DNA of 64,000 nt from Bacteroidota bacterium. Its GTDB lineage: Bacteria; Bacteroidota; Bacteroidia; Bacteroidales; VadinHA17. The translations under genes were made by a program, and so were the position numbers. A model generated the notes under the pieces. It was not told the origin of the DNA. It worked only from the letters and a program-made list of their open reading frames with translations, and ran no database searches. Shown here piece by piece: positions 54,622 through 63,737 of this stretch. The stretch covers positions 36,769 through 100,768 of the forward strand of contig DRFJ01000047.1 of the NCBI GenBank assembly GCA_011050615.1, given 5' to 3'. The number at the start of each line of letters is the position of its first letter. Positions within the stretch are counted from its first letter, which is position 1.

Positions 54622-56181
54622 TCAGAACGGGAATTCGTCGAGTTCTTTTACTTTCAGTTCTTCCTCGTCAGGTTTTTTTGCATCCTGATGGACCGGGTTT
54701 CCATCAACGAAAATTGCCTTGAAAGGTTTTGTGGGGCAAGCATATTCACAGGCCCCGCAACCAACACATATTTCATTATTTACTTCCGGAATAACCAGGT
54801 TACCTATATAAGGAACCATCTGGACTGCTTTTGTAGGGCAATGCTCCGAGCAGGCACCGCAATCTGTCTTCTCGGTTTCAACAATACAATTTTCCTTTAT
54901 AAAATTTACCTTGCCTATCTGTGTAAGTTTCTTGGCTTCAAGCACAAGTGGCAGCAAGGCCCCGGATGGACATACTTCAGTGCACCTTATACATTCAAAA
55001 TTACAGAAACCCTTATGATAATCCATCCTTGGCTGCATAATGCCAGAAAAGCCATATTCATTTATGGAGGGTATTATTACATTATTGGGACAGGCACTTA
55101 CACATAAGGAGCAGGCTGTGCAATAAGTATTAAAATGATCTATGCTTATTCCTCCCGGAGGGCATACCGGAGAAGTACGATTCTCCGGAACGGTAGATTC
55201 CTTCCTGGGAATGGGAGCATCCTGTGCCTTTAAAATGCGTGGCATAAGGGCTAAAAGTGCCAGCATGCCACCTATAAAGCCTCTCTTGGCCTGATCAGGT
55301 TCATCAGTTTCTTTTACCGCAGCGGCCTTCTTAAATCCGTATGAAACAGCGTTATCCGGGCATACGGAGATACAATTAAAGCAGGTAACACATCTGCTCA
55401 GGTCAACATCCTCATTTTTAAAATCAATGCATGAAGCCTTACAGTTGGCAGCGCAAAGTCCGCAGTGAGTACAGTGACTCTCTTCGATCCTTATCCTGAG
55501 AAAGGACACCCTTGAAATAAGCCCGAGAAAGGTACCCACCGGACAAAGGGTATTGCAATAAAGCCGTCCCCTCGTGAATGATAACCAGGTAACGAGTACA
55601 AGGAGCAAAACAGGCAGTATGTAGGCTGCCAGGGGGATCTTTATAAAATCAACCTTGAAGATGACATAATTATCAAAAAATGAAGTCACAGCCGCTATAA
55701 GGTTATTAACCAGCAGCACAAGTGGCTGGAAAAAATATGTGGCGGTCCTGCCAAAGATACTGTAAGGATCAAGCAGGCTAATGAGAAACACAGAGCCTGC
55801 AAGCATCACTATCAAGGTCAGGGCAAGTATAAGATGCCTTAAGATAATGTATGGTTTCCCATAACCAAACTTCCTGAACTTACGCCTGAACTTTCCCCCT
55901 ATGCGGCTTACTATGTCCTGGCAGATACCAAGTGGGCAGAGCACGGAGCAGTAAGTTCGCCCCGTCACCAGGGTCAGGCCAAGAACAAAGATGAATCCTG
56001 CTGTTGCAAGGGCCGGCATGTTCATAAAATTCAATACCGACGGCACAAACTGCAGGTAAAGTATGATGGTGAACCACTTATCAGGGATAATATTACGGAA
56101 ATCTATAAACGACAGTGTAATAACAACAAATACCAGTACTGCAAGGATAAGCCTGGATGTTTTTAAAGCAGGAGATTTCAT
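54622..56181 (-). CDS. Membrane polyferredoxin, NapH/RnfB-like 4Fe-4S protein
   Basis: This 519-residue protein has five to six membrane helices in its first 230 residues with two NapH-type motifs, CSVLCPLGICQD and CNTLCPVGTF, then a soluble part rich in 4Fe-4S motifs: CTHCGLCAANC, CVTCFNCISVCP, a second short hydrophobic segment, CTACSLCVSACP, CIRCTEVCP, CGACSEHCP and CVGCGACEYACP. This gives roughly six iron-sulfur clusters for membrane electron transfer. It follows the DUF362 gene by 8 nt. The electron partner is not identifiable from the window. Confidence 0.93.
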   Translation of the reverse strand: MKSPALKTSRLILAVLVFVVITLSFIDFRNIIPDKWFTIILYLQFVPSVLNFMNMPALATAGFIFVLGLTLVTGRTYCSVLCPLGICQDIVSRIGGKFRRKFRKFGYGKPYIILRHLILALTLIVMLAGSVFLISLLDPYSIFGRTATYFFQPLVLLVNNLIAAVTSFFDNYVIFKVDFIKIPLAAYILPVLLLVLVTWLSFTRGRLYCNTLCPVGTFLGLISRVSFLRIRIEESHCTHCGLCAANCKASCIDFKNEDVDLSRCVTCFNCISVCPDNAVSYGFKKAAAVKETDEPDQAKRGFIGGMLALLALMPRILKAQDAPIPRKESTVPENRTSPVCPPGGISIDHFNTYCTACSLCVSACPNNVIIPSINEYGFSGIMQPRMDYHKGFCNFECIRCTEVCPSGALLPLVLEAKKLTQIGKVNFIKENCIVETEKTDCGACSEHCPTKAVQMVPYIGNLVIPEVNNEICVGCGACEYACPTKPFKAIFVDGNPVHQDAKKPDEEELKVKELDEFPF

Positions 56182-56189
56182 CCGGAGCC

Positions 56190-57110
56190 TTACATTTTTA
56201 TTCTGTGAATATTAAGGTTTTCAAGATCCATTCTCCCAATACCCTTTTTATTGGCCAGCGGTATATAATCTATCTGTTCCGGGCTCATTTTTATCATACT
56301 GGCAGCAGCTGTATCGGCAGCCAGCATATCGGTTGATATTATCTGAGCCTTCATTTCCACAGAATCGCTAACTGATACTCCCTGCGGGCCGTTTCGCATC
56401 ATCACCCTGTAGCAGTCAATAATATTAAGCGTTGGTTTCTTTTCAAAGGTTGCATAATCGGCTATGCACTGGTGCAGGTTATTGGAATGCCAGAAGCCCC
56501 TGTCCCACACATTACCCATAAGATTCTTCATTGTAGCCGTCATTTTTGTACTGGAATGATGTTTCAATACGGGTACATTAATGAAGACATCCGATTCCAG
56601 TATCAGTTCATGCACCTTTGCCGTTTTCAGAATACTTGCCCGGGGTACATCAACTTCATGGTAATATTTTTCGGTATCTGCCGGTACTATTTTTGCACCT
56701 GCATCTTTTGCGGCTTTTTCTATCCCGGAATTCTTATATGCTTTAATCCAGTTATGACAGGTATGATCAAAAACATATACCTTATCTGCCCCTGCCCTGA
56801 TGCAGTGCCCGACTATACGCTTTATAAGAAGCGGATTTGTATTGGCTGCCATTTCAGGGCTCCTGTCCCATCCAATATTTGGCTTGATAACCACCGTCTG
56901 GCCTTTCCTGACAAAATTTGTTATTCCTCCCAGTGCGCTTATTCCCTTATCGAACATGGCATCCGGCTCAGCCCCCATCACTGCAACCAGATCATAAGTT
57001 GCCGCAGCGGTGCCTGATGCCCATAATTTATTATATCCGCCAAGGCTGAAAGCAGCACCTGCTGCCACACCTGCTCCCAATGACTTTATAAAAAAATCCC
57101 GTCTTTTCAT
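56190..57110 (-). CDS. Tat-exported DUF362 protein
   Basis: This 306-residue protein starts MKRRDFFIKSLGAGVAAGAA, a twin-arginine signal, so it is exported folded, which suits a cofactor-bearing protein. The rest is a DUF362 domain: VVIKPNIGWDRSPEMAANTN, the segment DVFINVPVLKHHSSTKMTAT followed by MKNLMG, and NIIDCYRVMMRNGPQ. No cysteine cluster is present, so it is not itself a 4Fe-4S protein. It shares a transcript with the polyferredoxin and faces larC across a 298-bp gap. The role is unknown; a nickel-pincer-related function is only a hypothesis from context. Confidence 0.88.
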   Translation of the reverse strand: MKRRDFFIKSLGAGVAAGAAFSLGGYNKLWASGTAAATYDLVAVMGAEPDAMFDKGISALGGITNFVRKGQTVVIKPNIGWDRSPEMAANTNPLLIKRIVGHCIRAGADKVYVFDHTCHNWIKAYKNSGIEKAAKDAGAKIVPADTEKYYHEVDVPRASILKTAKVHELILESDVFINVPVLKHHSSTKMTATMKNLMGNVWDRGFWHSNNLHQCIADYATFEKKPTLNIIDCYRVMMRNGPQGVSVSDSVEMKAQIISTDMLAADTAAASMIKMSPEQIDYIPLANKKGIGRMDLENLNIHRIKM

Positions 57111-57408
57111 TCGTTTAAAATTTTATAATTAACTGAATATAACTTAATTAAAAATTTAAGAACGAATGCATGCGCTTACTCACGGTAAAACTGTTCGTGA
57201 GCTCGCTGTGCCCGGTTCGCTCCCGCATGAAAAATTTAATCATCTTCTATTGTGAAGTAAGAGATTAAATTTATTCATGCTCGTTTCATTTTTTTGTTTT
57301 TATTCAGTGCAAATATTCAAATTTATTGTTTCACTGCAAAATAGCATTATTATTATTTTAATAATATGCTTAATATTATCTTAGCAGTAGTTTTAAAATA
57401 TAATAATT
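57111..57408. promoter_or_regulatory. Divergent control region between DUF362 and larC with nested inverted repeats
   Basis: This 298-bp gap must hold both divergent promoters. It has CTCACG/CGTGAG arms at 57179-57184 and 57196-57201, then a long imperfect repeat: left arm 57226-57241 (CATGAAAAATTTAATC), right arm 57263-57279 whose complement is CATGAATAAATTTAATC, with inner CTTC/GAAG pairs. The arms match over 16 positions with one inserted base. The element could be an operator, an RNA hairpin or a small mobile repeat. No ORF is seen. Confidence 0.6.
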
Positions 57409-58587
57409 ATGAACACTCTCTGCTACGAATGTTTCTCGGGTATAAGCGGTGATATGAACCTGGGTGCAATGATAGATCTTGGAGTTGACAAGGATTATCT
57501 TATTAGTGAATTAAGAAAACTAAAGCTGCCGGGCTGGGAAATGCGTGTGGAAAAAGATCAGCGTCATGGCATAACGGGTACAAAGGTAACAGTTGTTTTA
57601 ACGGAAGTAGAGAAAAAACATCGTCATCTTGCGGATATAGAAAATATTATTGAAAAGAGCAGCCTGAGCAAGGCAGTAAAAGCCATTGCGATGGCAATAT
57701 TCAGGAAAGTTGCTGAAGCCGAAGCTAAGGTTCATGACATTCCCGTTGATAAAGTGCATTTTCATGAAGTGGGTGCAGTAGATTCGATAATAGACATAGC
57801 AGGAGCAGCCATATGCTATATCAATCTGGGGATAAAAGAAGTTATTGTATCACCTGTTGAACTGGGCAGCGGCTTTGTCAGGTGTGCCCATGGTTTACTT
57901 CCGGTGCCTGCTCCCGCCACAGCTGAAATAATAAAAGGTATTCCTGTTAATAAAGGAAGAGTAGACTTTGAAGCAACAACACCAACAGGTGCAGCCATAA
58001 TAAGCACACTGGGGACAAGGTTTGAAAGTGAAGTGAATATAAAAATACACAGAACCGGTTATGGTATCGGGCAGAGAAATAATCCGGACCTGCCTAATTT
58101 GCTGAGGGTCTACCTTGGTGAATCCGCTGTAAGGGAAGCTTCAGGCCATATGTCGTATCTGGTGGAGAGCAATATAGATGACATGAATCCTGAAATGTAT
58201 GAAAACCTTGTTAATAAATTATTTGAAGCAGGTGCCGCAGATGTATTCCTGACAAATATTATCATGAAGAGATCCAGACCGGGAATAAAAGTAAGTATTA
58301 TTTGCGGGGCCGGGGATATTGAGGCAGTAAAGGAAACCTTTTTCAGTAATTCAAGCACACTGGGCCTCAGAATAACAAAGTTTGACAAGCATACCGCAAG
58401 CAGGCAAATGAATAAAATAGATACGGCATACGGGCCCGTAACGGTTAAATATGCCTATCACAATAATAAACTAATATCTGCAAAACCTGAAATATCAGAA
58501 TGTATAGCCATCGCAGAAAAGAACAAATTACCTCTTGCCGAGGTTTATAATAATATTATTGCAGTTATTCATGGCAGTAAGAGATAG
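57409..58587 (+). CDS. larC: LarC, nickel insertion protein for nickel-pincer cofactor
   Basis: This 392-residue protein inserts nickel into the pyridinium dithiocarboxylate mononucleotide, the last step of cofactor synthesis. It starts with LCYECFSGISGDMNLGAMID and has DIPVDKVHFHEVGAVDSIID with several histidines, GLLPVPAPATAEII and the C-terminal ESNIDDMNPEMYENLV and GAADVFLTNIIMKRSRPG. In Lactiplantibacillus plantarum larC is split and joined by a programmed frameshift; here it is one continuous frame. It overlaps larE by 17 nt. Confidence 0.97.
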   Translation: MNTLCYECFSGISGDMNLGAMIDLGVDKDYLISELRKLKLPGWEMRVEKDQRHGITGTKVTVVLTEVEKKHRHLADIENIIEKSSLSKAVKAIAMAIFRKVAEAEAKVHDIPVDKVHFHEVGAVDSIIDIAGAAICYINLGIKEVIVSPVELGSGFVRCAHGLLPVPAPATAEIIKGIPVNKGRVDFEATTPTGAAIISTLGTRFESEVNIKIHRTGYGIGQRNNPDLPNLLRVYLGESAVREASGHMSYLVESNIDDMNPEMYENLVNKLFEAGAADVFLTNIIMKRSRPGIKVSIICGAGDIEAVKETFFSNSSTLGLRITKFDKHTASRQMNKIDTAYGPVTVKYAYHNNKLISAKPEISECIAIAEKNKLPLAEVYNNIIAVIHGSKR

Positions 58588-59368
58588 GATAAAAAAATTA
58601 TGCACTTATTTCAGCGATGCTGACAATATTCTGGTCGCCTTTTCAGGGGGAGTTGACAGCACTTTTCTCTTATATGTACTAAATAGGTTTTCAGATGCAA
58701 AGGTGTCAGCAGTGACCATAAAGACACACTATATACCACAATGGGAGGTAGAGGAAGCAATAAATTTCTGCCGATCAATGAATATTGACCATGATATTTT
58801 AAATATTCCACTTGACAACTCAATAGTATTAAATCCGCCAGACAGATGCTACAGGTGTAAATCCATATTATTCGGGCATATAAAAAAATATGCCGGACAA
58901 AAAGGCTTTAATATCATTGCAGACGGCAGTAATGCAGACGACATAAGTGACTACAGGCCCGGAATGAAAGCACTGAAAGAACTTGATATACGCAGTCCCC
59001 TTCTCGAAGCAGGATTCACAAAGGAAGAGATAAGAAAGGGCCTTCGAAGTTTCAAGCTCGAAATATGGAATAAGCCTGCATACGCATGCCTCCTGACACG
59101 TTTACCTTTTAATTCAAAAATCAATTTACAGGAACTCAGGCTTGTTGAAGAATCGGAACGTTACATGCACAGGATGGGATTCCCGGGAGCACGTGTAAGA
59201 TTGCATAACAATATCGTGCGACTGGAAATCAGTCCGGTCCATTTCAGCAGGATACTTAAAGATACCATAAGGAAGGAAATAATTAAGGAATTTAAAAGCA
59301 GGGGCATCGAATTCATCAGTCTTGATCTGGAAGGATACCGTATGGGCAGTATGAATCAAAAAAAATAA
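58571..59368 (+). CDS. larE: LarE, sulfur transferase for nickel-pincer cofactor
   Basis: This 265-residue protein has a PP-loop ATP pyrophosphatase motif SGGVDS (25-30) and converts the two carboxylates of the precursor into thiocarboxylates. It contains three cysteines placed as Cys93-x2-Cys96 (DRCYRCK) and Cys173 (AYACLLTR). Sacrificial LarE has only the last, whereas forms with three such cysteines (as in Thermotoga) bind a [4Fe-4S] cluster and act catalytically; this one fits the latter. I start it at ATG 58571 inside the larC end; the frame opens 12 codons earlier. Confidence 0.95.
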   Translation: MAVRDRIKKLCTYFSDADNILVAFSGGVDSTFLLYVLNRFSDAKVSAVTIKTHYIPQWEVEEAINFCRSMNIDHDILNIPLDNSIVLNPPDRCYRCKSILFGHIKKYAGQKGFNIIADGSNADDISDYRPGMKALKELDIRSPLLEAGFTKEEIRKGLRSFKLEIWNKPAYACLLTRLPFNSKINLQELRLVEESERYMHRMGFPGARVRLHNNIVRLEISPVHFSRILKDTIRKEIIKEFKSRGIEFISLDLEGYRMGSMNQKK

Positions 59369-59375
59369 GAATAAT

Positions 59376-60125
59376 ATGAACAGGGAGAGACTAAAAAAAA
59401 TACTGGAAGATCTTTCTAAAGGAAAGATAAATACCAACGACGCACTTGAACAATTGAAGTATTTTCCCTTCAGCGATCTTGGTTTCGCCCGTATTGATCA
59501 TCATCGTGAAATACGGACAGGTTACCCTGAAATAGTCTTCTGTGAAGGGAAAACAAGCGAACAGGTCAGGGATATTTTCAGGCATATATCGGGAACAGGA
59601 CAGAATGTTATAGGCACCAGGGCCAGTGAGGAAAAATTCGAGGCAGTACGGTCGATAGCCCCTGAAGCCATATGGCATGAGGAAGCCAGAATAATAAGTA
59701 TTATGAAGGGGAGACAAAAAATTGCAGATTCACCCATTGCGGTAATTACTGCAGGCACCTCTGATATACCCGTAGCCGAAGAAGCGGCGGTTACATGCGA
59801 GCTGCTCGGAAACAGGATTACCCGTATTTATGATGCCGGCGTTGCAGGCATACACAGGCTGCTGGATAAGTTGCCCGATATAAAGGAATGCAGGGTGGTT
59901 ATAGTTATAGCAGGTATGGAAGGAGCACTTGCAAGTGTTGTTGGCGGCCTTATAGATAAACCGGTTATAGCTGTACCAACAAGTGTTGGCTATGGTGCAA
60001 ATTTCGGGGGAGTGTCAGCATTACTGGCCATGCTTACCAGCTGTGCATCGGGAGTCAGCGTTGTAAATATAGATAATGGATTCGGTGCAGGCTTTAATGC
60101 AAGTATGATTAATCAGTTGGCATAG
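59376..60125 (+). CDS. larB: LarB, pyridinium-3,5-bisdicarboxylate mononucleotide synthase
   Basis: This 249-residue protein matches LarB, which carboxylates nicotinic acid adenine dinucleotide at the first step of nickel-pincer synthesis. Its C-terminal half has the PurE-like fold: ITAGTSDIPVAEEAAVTCEL, AGVAGIHRLL, VIAGMEGALASVVGGLIDKP followed by VIAVPTSVGYGANFGG. The N-terminus carries the short family region FSDLGFARIDHHREIRTGYP. It is 7 nt after larE, so larC-larE-larB is one operon. Confidence 0.97.
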   Translation: MNRERLKKILEDLSKGKINTNDALEQLKYFPFSDLGFARIDHHREIRTGYPEIVFCEGKTSEQVRDIFRHISGTGQNVIGTRASEEKFEAVRSIAPEAIWHEEARIISIMKGRQKIADSPIAVITAGTSDIPVAEEAAVTCELLGNRITRIYDAGVAGIHRLLDKLPDIKECRVVIVIAGMEGALASVVGGLIDKPVIAVPTSVGYGANFGGVSALLAMLTSCASGVSVVNIDNGFGAGFNASMINQLA

Positions 60126-60128
60126 ACC

Positions 60129-60746
60129 GTGGAAGGTATAACACTTATTTTATCAACAGCATATTACCCGCCTGTGCAATACTTTGCCGAGCTGCTCAAA
60201 TCAGGCAAAGTATTTATTGAGCAACATGAGACCTATCCGAAGCAAACCTATCGCAACCGTTGCTATATATATTCAGCCAACGGGGTGATTCCTCTGAGTA
60301 TCCCTGTGGAAAGAGGAAGTTTCCATAAGGTGAAACTGAAAGATATAAGAATTGATAATTCACGGAAGTGGCAAAGAGAACATATCCATGCCATCCGGTC
60401 GGCATATAACTCATCAGCTTTTTTTGAATTTTATAAGGATAAGATCCTTCAGCCTCTTTATAGTGAATACGACTATCTGCTCGATCTGAACATGGAAATC
60501 CTGGATGTCATAAGCAATATACTGGAGATTGAAATTCGCGTGTATACAACCGATTCGTTTATTAAAGAATATGATGATAACATCAGGGACCTCAGATACA
60601 GTCTGTCGCCCAAGAATGAATCAGCTTACAGCAGCCCGGAATACTTTCAGGTATTCAGCCCATCCCTTGGTTTTAAGCCAAACCTGAGCCTTATTGATCT
60701 TTTGTTTAATATGGGGCCCGAAACATGGTCGTATCTTAGAACCTGA
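60129..60746 (+). CDS. WbqC-like family protein
   Basis: This 205-residue protein matches the WbqC family, seen by LSTAYYPPVQYFAELL, VFIEQHETYPKQTYRNRCYI, LSIPVERG and the conserved WQREHIHAIRSAYNSSAFFE followed by FYKDKI. WbqC proteins are associated with polysaccharide or lipid-A-related loci; activity is not firmly known to me. It begins with GTG at 60129, 3 nt after larB, so it may be co-transcribed with lar genes. Its stop overlaps the convergent OmpP1-like gene by 11 bp. Confidence 0.88.
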   Translation: MEGITLILSTAYYPPVQYFAELLKSGKVFIEQHETYPKQTYRNRCYIYSANGVIPLSIPVERGSFHKVKLKDIRIDNSRKWQREHIHAIRSAYNSSAFFEFYKDKILQPLYSEYDYLLDLNMEILDVISNILEIEIRVYTTDSFIKEYDDNIRDLRYSLSPKNESAYSSPEYFQVFSPSLGFKPNLSLIDLLFNMGPETWSYLRT

Positions 60747-62211
60747 ATCCAAGCGTGGCTGTCACAAGATGCCTGTTATAGCTTATCTCAGCAGGATTAA
60801 TTTCAGTATGATTATACATGAAATACATCTGCTGGTTACTTCTTAGTGCATAGGAGACATCAAATGAAAAGTTACTTTGCCTGAATCCCAGGCCTGCTGA
60901 ATATACTGACTGGTAATTATCCTCATTATCCTCTCCTTTAACAAACGGACTTCCATAGAATGCATAGCCGGCTCTCATATAAAACGAATTCAGCCTCAGT
61001 TCGCCACCAAGCCTGATATTATGTGCCACATCATAAATATCTTTTATATCCTGGTTTTCATAGTAGTAGTCATAGTCGTCAGATGCCCTTGAGAATCTTG
61101 CCATCCTGTAATCAACAAATTCATAATCAGCACTCAGCAAACCTGCTTTACCAAGCTGCAGTGCTGCACCGGCCATTGCTCTGAGCGGTGTTGTGAGAGT
61201 GTATGAGAACCTGAAAGGATCATTTTCCCATGTGTAGTAATCGCCATTATCAAATTCTGATCTTATATCATCGTAATAGTACTCATCGAGTCTGTAGACC
61301 GTAGGTGTATGAAAGGCCAATCCCAGTCTCAGCATTTCAACGGGCCTGACTATTATGCCAAGCTTGAATGCATATCCTGTGCCACTTGCTTCAACCACGT
61401 CCCTGTAGACAAAATTATTGAAATCATAAATAAGATCCCGATCATCGATTTCTGTATGCTCATAGGTTGAATATGATTCAATTTTGTTTATTCCCAGGGT
61501 AGCGCCGATGTATATTTTATAACCCAGGTTAGCCGAAAAACTTAAGGCATGTTCAGCGGCATGCCCTTCCCTTGAAATGACCCGCCGTATGCTCTGGCCA
61601 TAGGTGGAATTGGTATTTTCGCCGTATTGTGAGAAAGTGGTACCATATTCGTAACCACCTGAACCACTTAGTGTATCAAGGAGCCAAACTTCAAAAGCCG
61701 CTCCCGGAGCACCATCAATATCGGTATAATAGGTACCGTAAGCAATATCAGCCCAGTAATCGGCCATTGAACTGTTCTCATTTACTCCCCGTATCACTGT
61801 ATTCATATTGAAATTATTGGTACGGTTGAAGGAATATGCCAGGTTAATACCTGAAAGGCCACTTGTATTGTCCCTGCTGACGAGAGGATAAACAAAACCT
61901 GCCTGGTTCAGGTTGAACTGGTATGCATATTCTGTCGCTTCTGTATTATTATACTTTGAGAGTGAATTATTATAGTACATTTGGGGAGACAGGCTTACTT
62001 CCATCGACCTGTAAATTCCCAGCCCGGCCGGGTTCTGGCTCAGAACTGAAAGGTCTCCTCCAAGAGCGGTAAAGGCACCGCCCATTGCCTGGAATCTGGC
62101 TGACCCACCATAGAATAACTGTGAATACCACAGTACTTCGTCTATTGTTTGTGCTTTACCCAGGGTAATTGCAGAAACAAAAGTTATAAGTATTATCAAT
62201 GCTTTTTTCAT
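60736..62211 (-). CDS. OmpP1/FadL-like outer-membrane transport protein
   Basis: This 491-residue protein has a signal peptide (MKKALIILITFVSAITLGKA) and the FadL/OmpP1 beginning: QLFYGGSARFQAMGGAFTAL followed by GGDLSVLSQNPAGLGIYRSM. Such N-termini are diagnostic for FadL/TodX-type barrels, which import hydrophobic compounds. The remainder alternates strands with aromatic residues and ends in LVTATLGFRF (terminal Phe). It may export or import fatty acids or aromatic substrates; no specificity can be assigned. Confidence 0.87.
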   Translation of the reverse strand: MKKALIILITFVSAITLGKAQTIDEVLWYSQLFYGGSARFQAMGGAFTALGGDLSVLSQNPAGLGIYRSMEVSLSPQMYYNNSLSKYNNTEATEYAYQFNLNQAGFVYPLVSRDNTSGLSGINLAYSFNRTNNFNMNTVIRGVNENSSMADYWADIAYGTYYTDIDGAPGAAFEVWLLDTLSGSGGYEYGTTFSQYGENTNSTYGQSIRRVISREGHAAEHALSFSANLGYKIYIGATLGINKIESYSTYEHTEIDDRDLIYDFNNFVYRDVVEASGTGYAFKLGIIVRPVEMLRLGLAFHTPTVYRLDEYYYDDIRSEFDNGDYYTWENDPFRFSYTLTTPLRAMAGAALQLGKAGLLSADYEFVDYRMARFSRASDDYDYYYENQDIKDIYDVAHNIRLGGELRLNSFYMRAGYAFYGSPFVKGEDNEDNYQSVYSAGLGFRQSNFSFDVSYALRSNQQMYFMYNHTEINPAEISYNRHLVTATLGFRF

Positions 62212-62304
62212 TTTCAGTTTTATTAAATGTATACCTGGCCATCCCTTTCCGGGATGATATAATAAATTAATGCAACAAGCTAATTTCCAATAATTACACT
62301 TTTT

Positions 62305-63579
62305 TTATCTTCTTCTTCCTGAGCTACTTGAGCTTTTAGCCGAGCTTCGTCCACTGGATGAACTGCTACCTGATGATACTCTGCCGGAGCTGCTGCCTGC
62401 TGAGGAAGAAGACCTGCCAACAGAAGACCTGCTGGATCCCCTTGATGAGCCTGACCTGACCGAGGATGATCTTCCGGTGCTAAAGCTGCTCCTTCCGGTT
62501 GAAGAAGATGAGCGGTTAATAATTGACCTGCCTGATGTTCCTGAGGATGAACTGTTAATTATTGACCTGGAACGGTTATAGATATATTCAGTATTCCTGT
62601 TAGTCACAGTACTACTTCTCCTGTTAGTATTATTATAGGCAGGGCGGGTAGTCATCCTTGGATTAGTATAGGTAGGCCTGTATGTCCTGTCTTGGGTATT
62701 ATATTCAGGCCGTGAAGCTGCACGGGTTGTAGTGTTAACCTGTGTTCTCCTGTTGAGGTTTGAGTTCACTGACCTCTCCTGCGGGTTACTTGCATTGCTG
62801 ATGTTAGTATTACTTGATACTATGGTTTGATCAGTCCTCCTGCTGCCTTCAGTACTTCTTGTATCACCGGATACAACTGTTGCTGTTCTCCTTGAGGATG
62901 CACTGACTGAACTTGCGCGACTCAAAGGAGTAGATACATTCCTGTTGGTCAGGGTACTGTATGAGCTTCTGCGCTTTACCGGTGTGGTATAATAATCAAC
63001 ATTACTGGAGTAGCCATAGTAATATGGTGACATATATGAATAGTAGCCTAAACCATACCTGTAAGTCCAGGGATTGTAAAAATAAGAGGAACCCCAGTAA
63101 TACGGTGAATAGAACGGGTCATAGTAATATGAGTAATACGGGCTGTAGAAGGGATCCCACATCCTGTAGGAATAATACGGGTAACCGAAAGTCAGACCAT
63201 AGCTGAACCCGTAGTAAAAGGGATCTCTCCAGTAAGGATCGAAGTAGTTGCCGTAAAAACGGTTCAGGTAACTTGAGTAAGATACCCCGTCATAATAATC
63301 AAAGGCACTGCTTTTGTCACTGTCATAATACATGAGATCCTTGTCATACTCGGCCGGATCCAGGTACTGATCAGCCACAAGAGTATCGAGATTATACTTG
63401 TCTTCGATCTCTGAAATTGATTCATACGCCTGTCCGGGCACACCGGCTTCCTGCACATATATTTCTTTTGGAGCAGGTGTATAATACAGGTCATCGTATT
63501 CACCACTCATATAAAGTGATGAGGAACAACTGCTTAGAAGAAATATTGCCAAAACTGTTATGTAAAGATAAGTTTTCAT
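62305..63579 (-). CDS. Tyr-rich, Ser/Arg-rich low-complexity lipoprotein
   Basis: I do not recognise a family. The 424-residue product starts with a lipoprotein signal (lipobox LLSSC), then an acidic part (about 25-100), a Tyr/Pro-rich block (about 100-200, many YY and PYY units such as DPFYSPYYSYYYDPFYSPYY), and a C-terminal tail (about 200-424) dominated by Ser, Arg, Thr and Asn, ending SGRRR. There are no cysteines after the signal. The tail should be disordered and positively charged. It is next to a second protein with a similar Ser/Arg tail (63738-64000), suggesting a paired or duplicated surface component. No function can be assigned. Confidence 0.8.
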   Translation of the reverse strand: MKTYLYITVLAIFLLSSCSSSLYMSGEYDDLYYTPAPKEIYVQEAGVPGQAYESISEIEDKYNLDTLVADQYLDPAEYDKDLMYYDSDKSSAFDYYDGVSYSSYLNRFYGNYFDPYWRDPFYYGFSYGLTFGYPYYSYRMWDPFYSPYYSYYYDPFYSPYYWGSSYFYNPWTYRYGLGYYSYMSPYYYGYSSNVDYYTTPVKRRSSYSTLTNRNVSTPLSRASSVSASSRRTATVVSGDTRSTEGSRRTDQTIVSSNTNISNASNPQERSVNSNLNRRTQVNTTTRAASRPEYNTQDRTYRPTYTNPRMTTRPAYNNTNRRSSTVTNRNTEYIYNRSRSIINSSSSGTSGRSIINRSSSSTGRSSFSTGRSSSVRSGSSRGSSRSSVGRSSSSAGSSSGRVSSGSSSSSGRSSAKSSSSSGRRR

Positions 63580-63737
63580 TTTAGACCTCCGATCAATATT
63601 ATTTCATCCTGTTAATATAAGAGCAAAAATCATACCAATTAATGTAGTATGTCGGGCACCAGGCTTCAGTAACAAATATAAGATTTTTCTTTGAACCTGG
63701 TTATTTTTCATGATTAATGAGATAAAAAAGCAGGCTT

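Noticed and set aside
57205..57228. GGTTCGCTCCCGCA segment looked like a tRNA T arm.
   Set aside because: The flanking bases do not form a 5-bp T stem and no acceptor or anticodon arm can be drawn.
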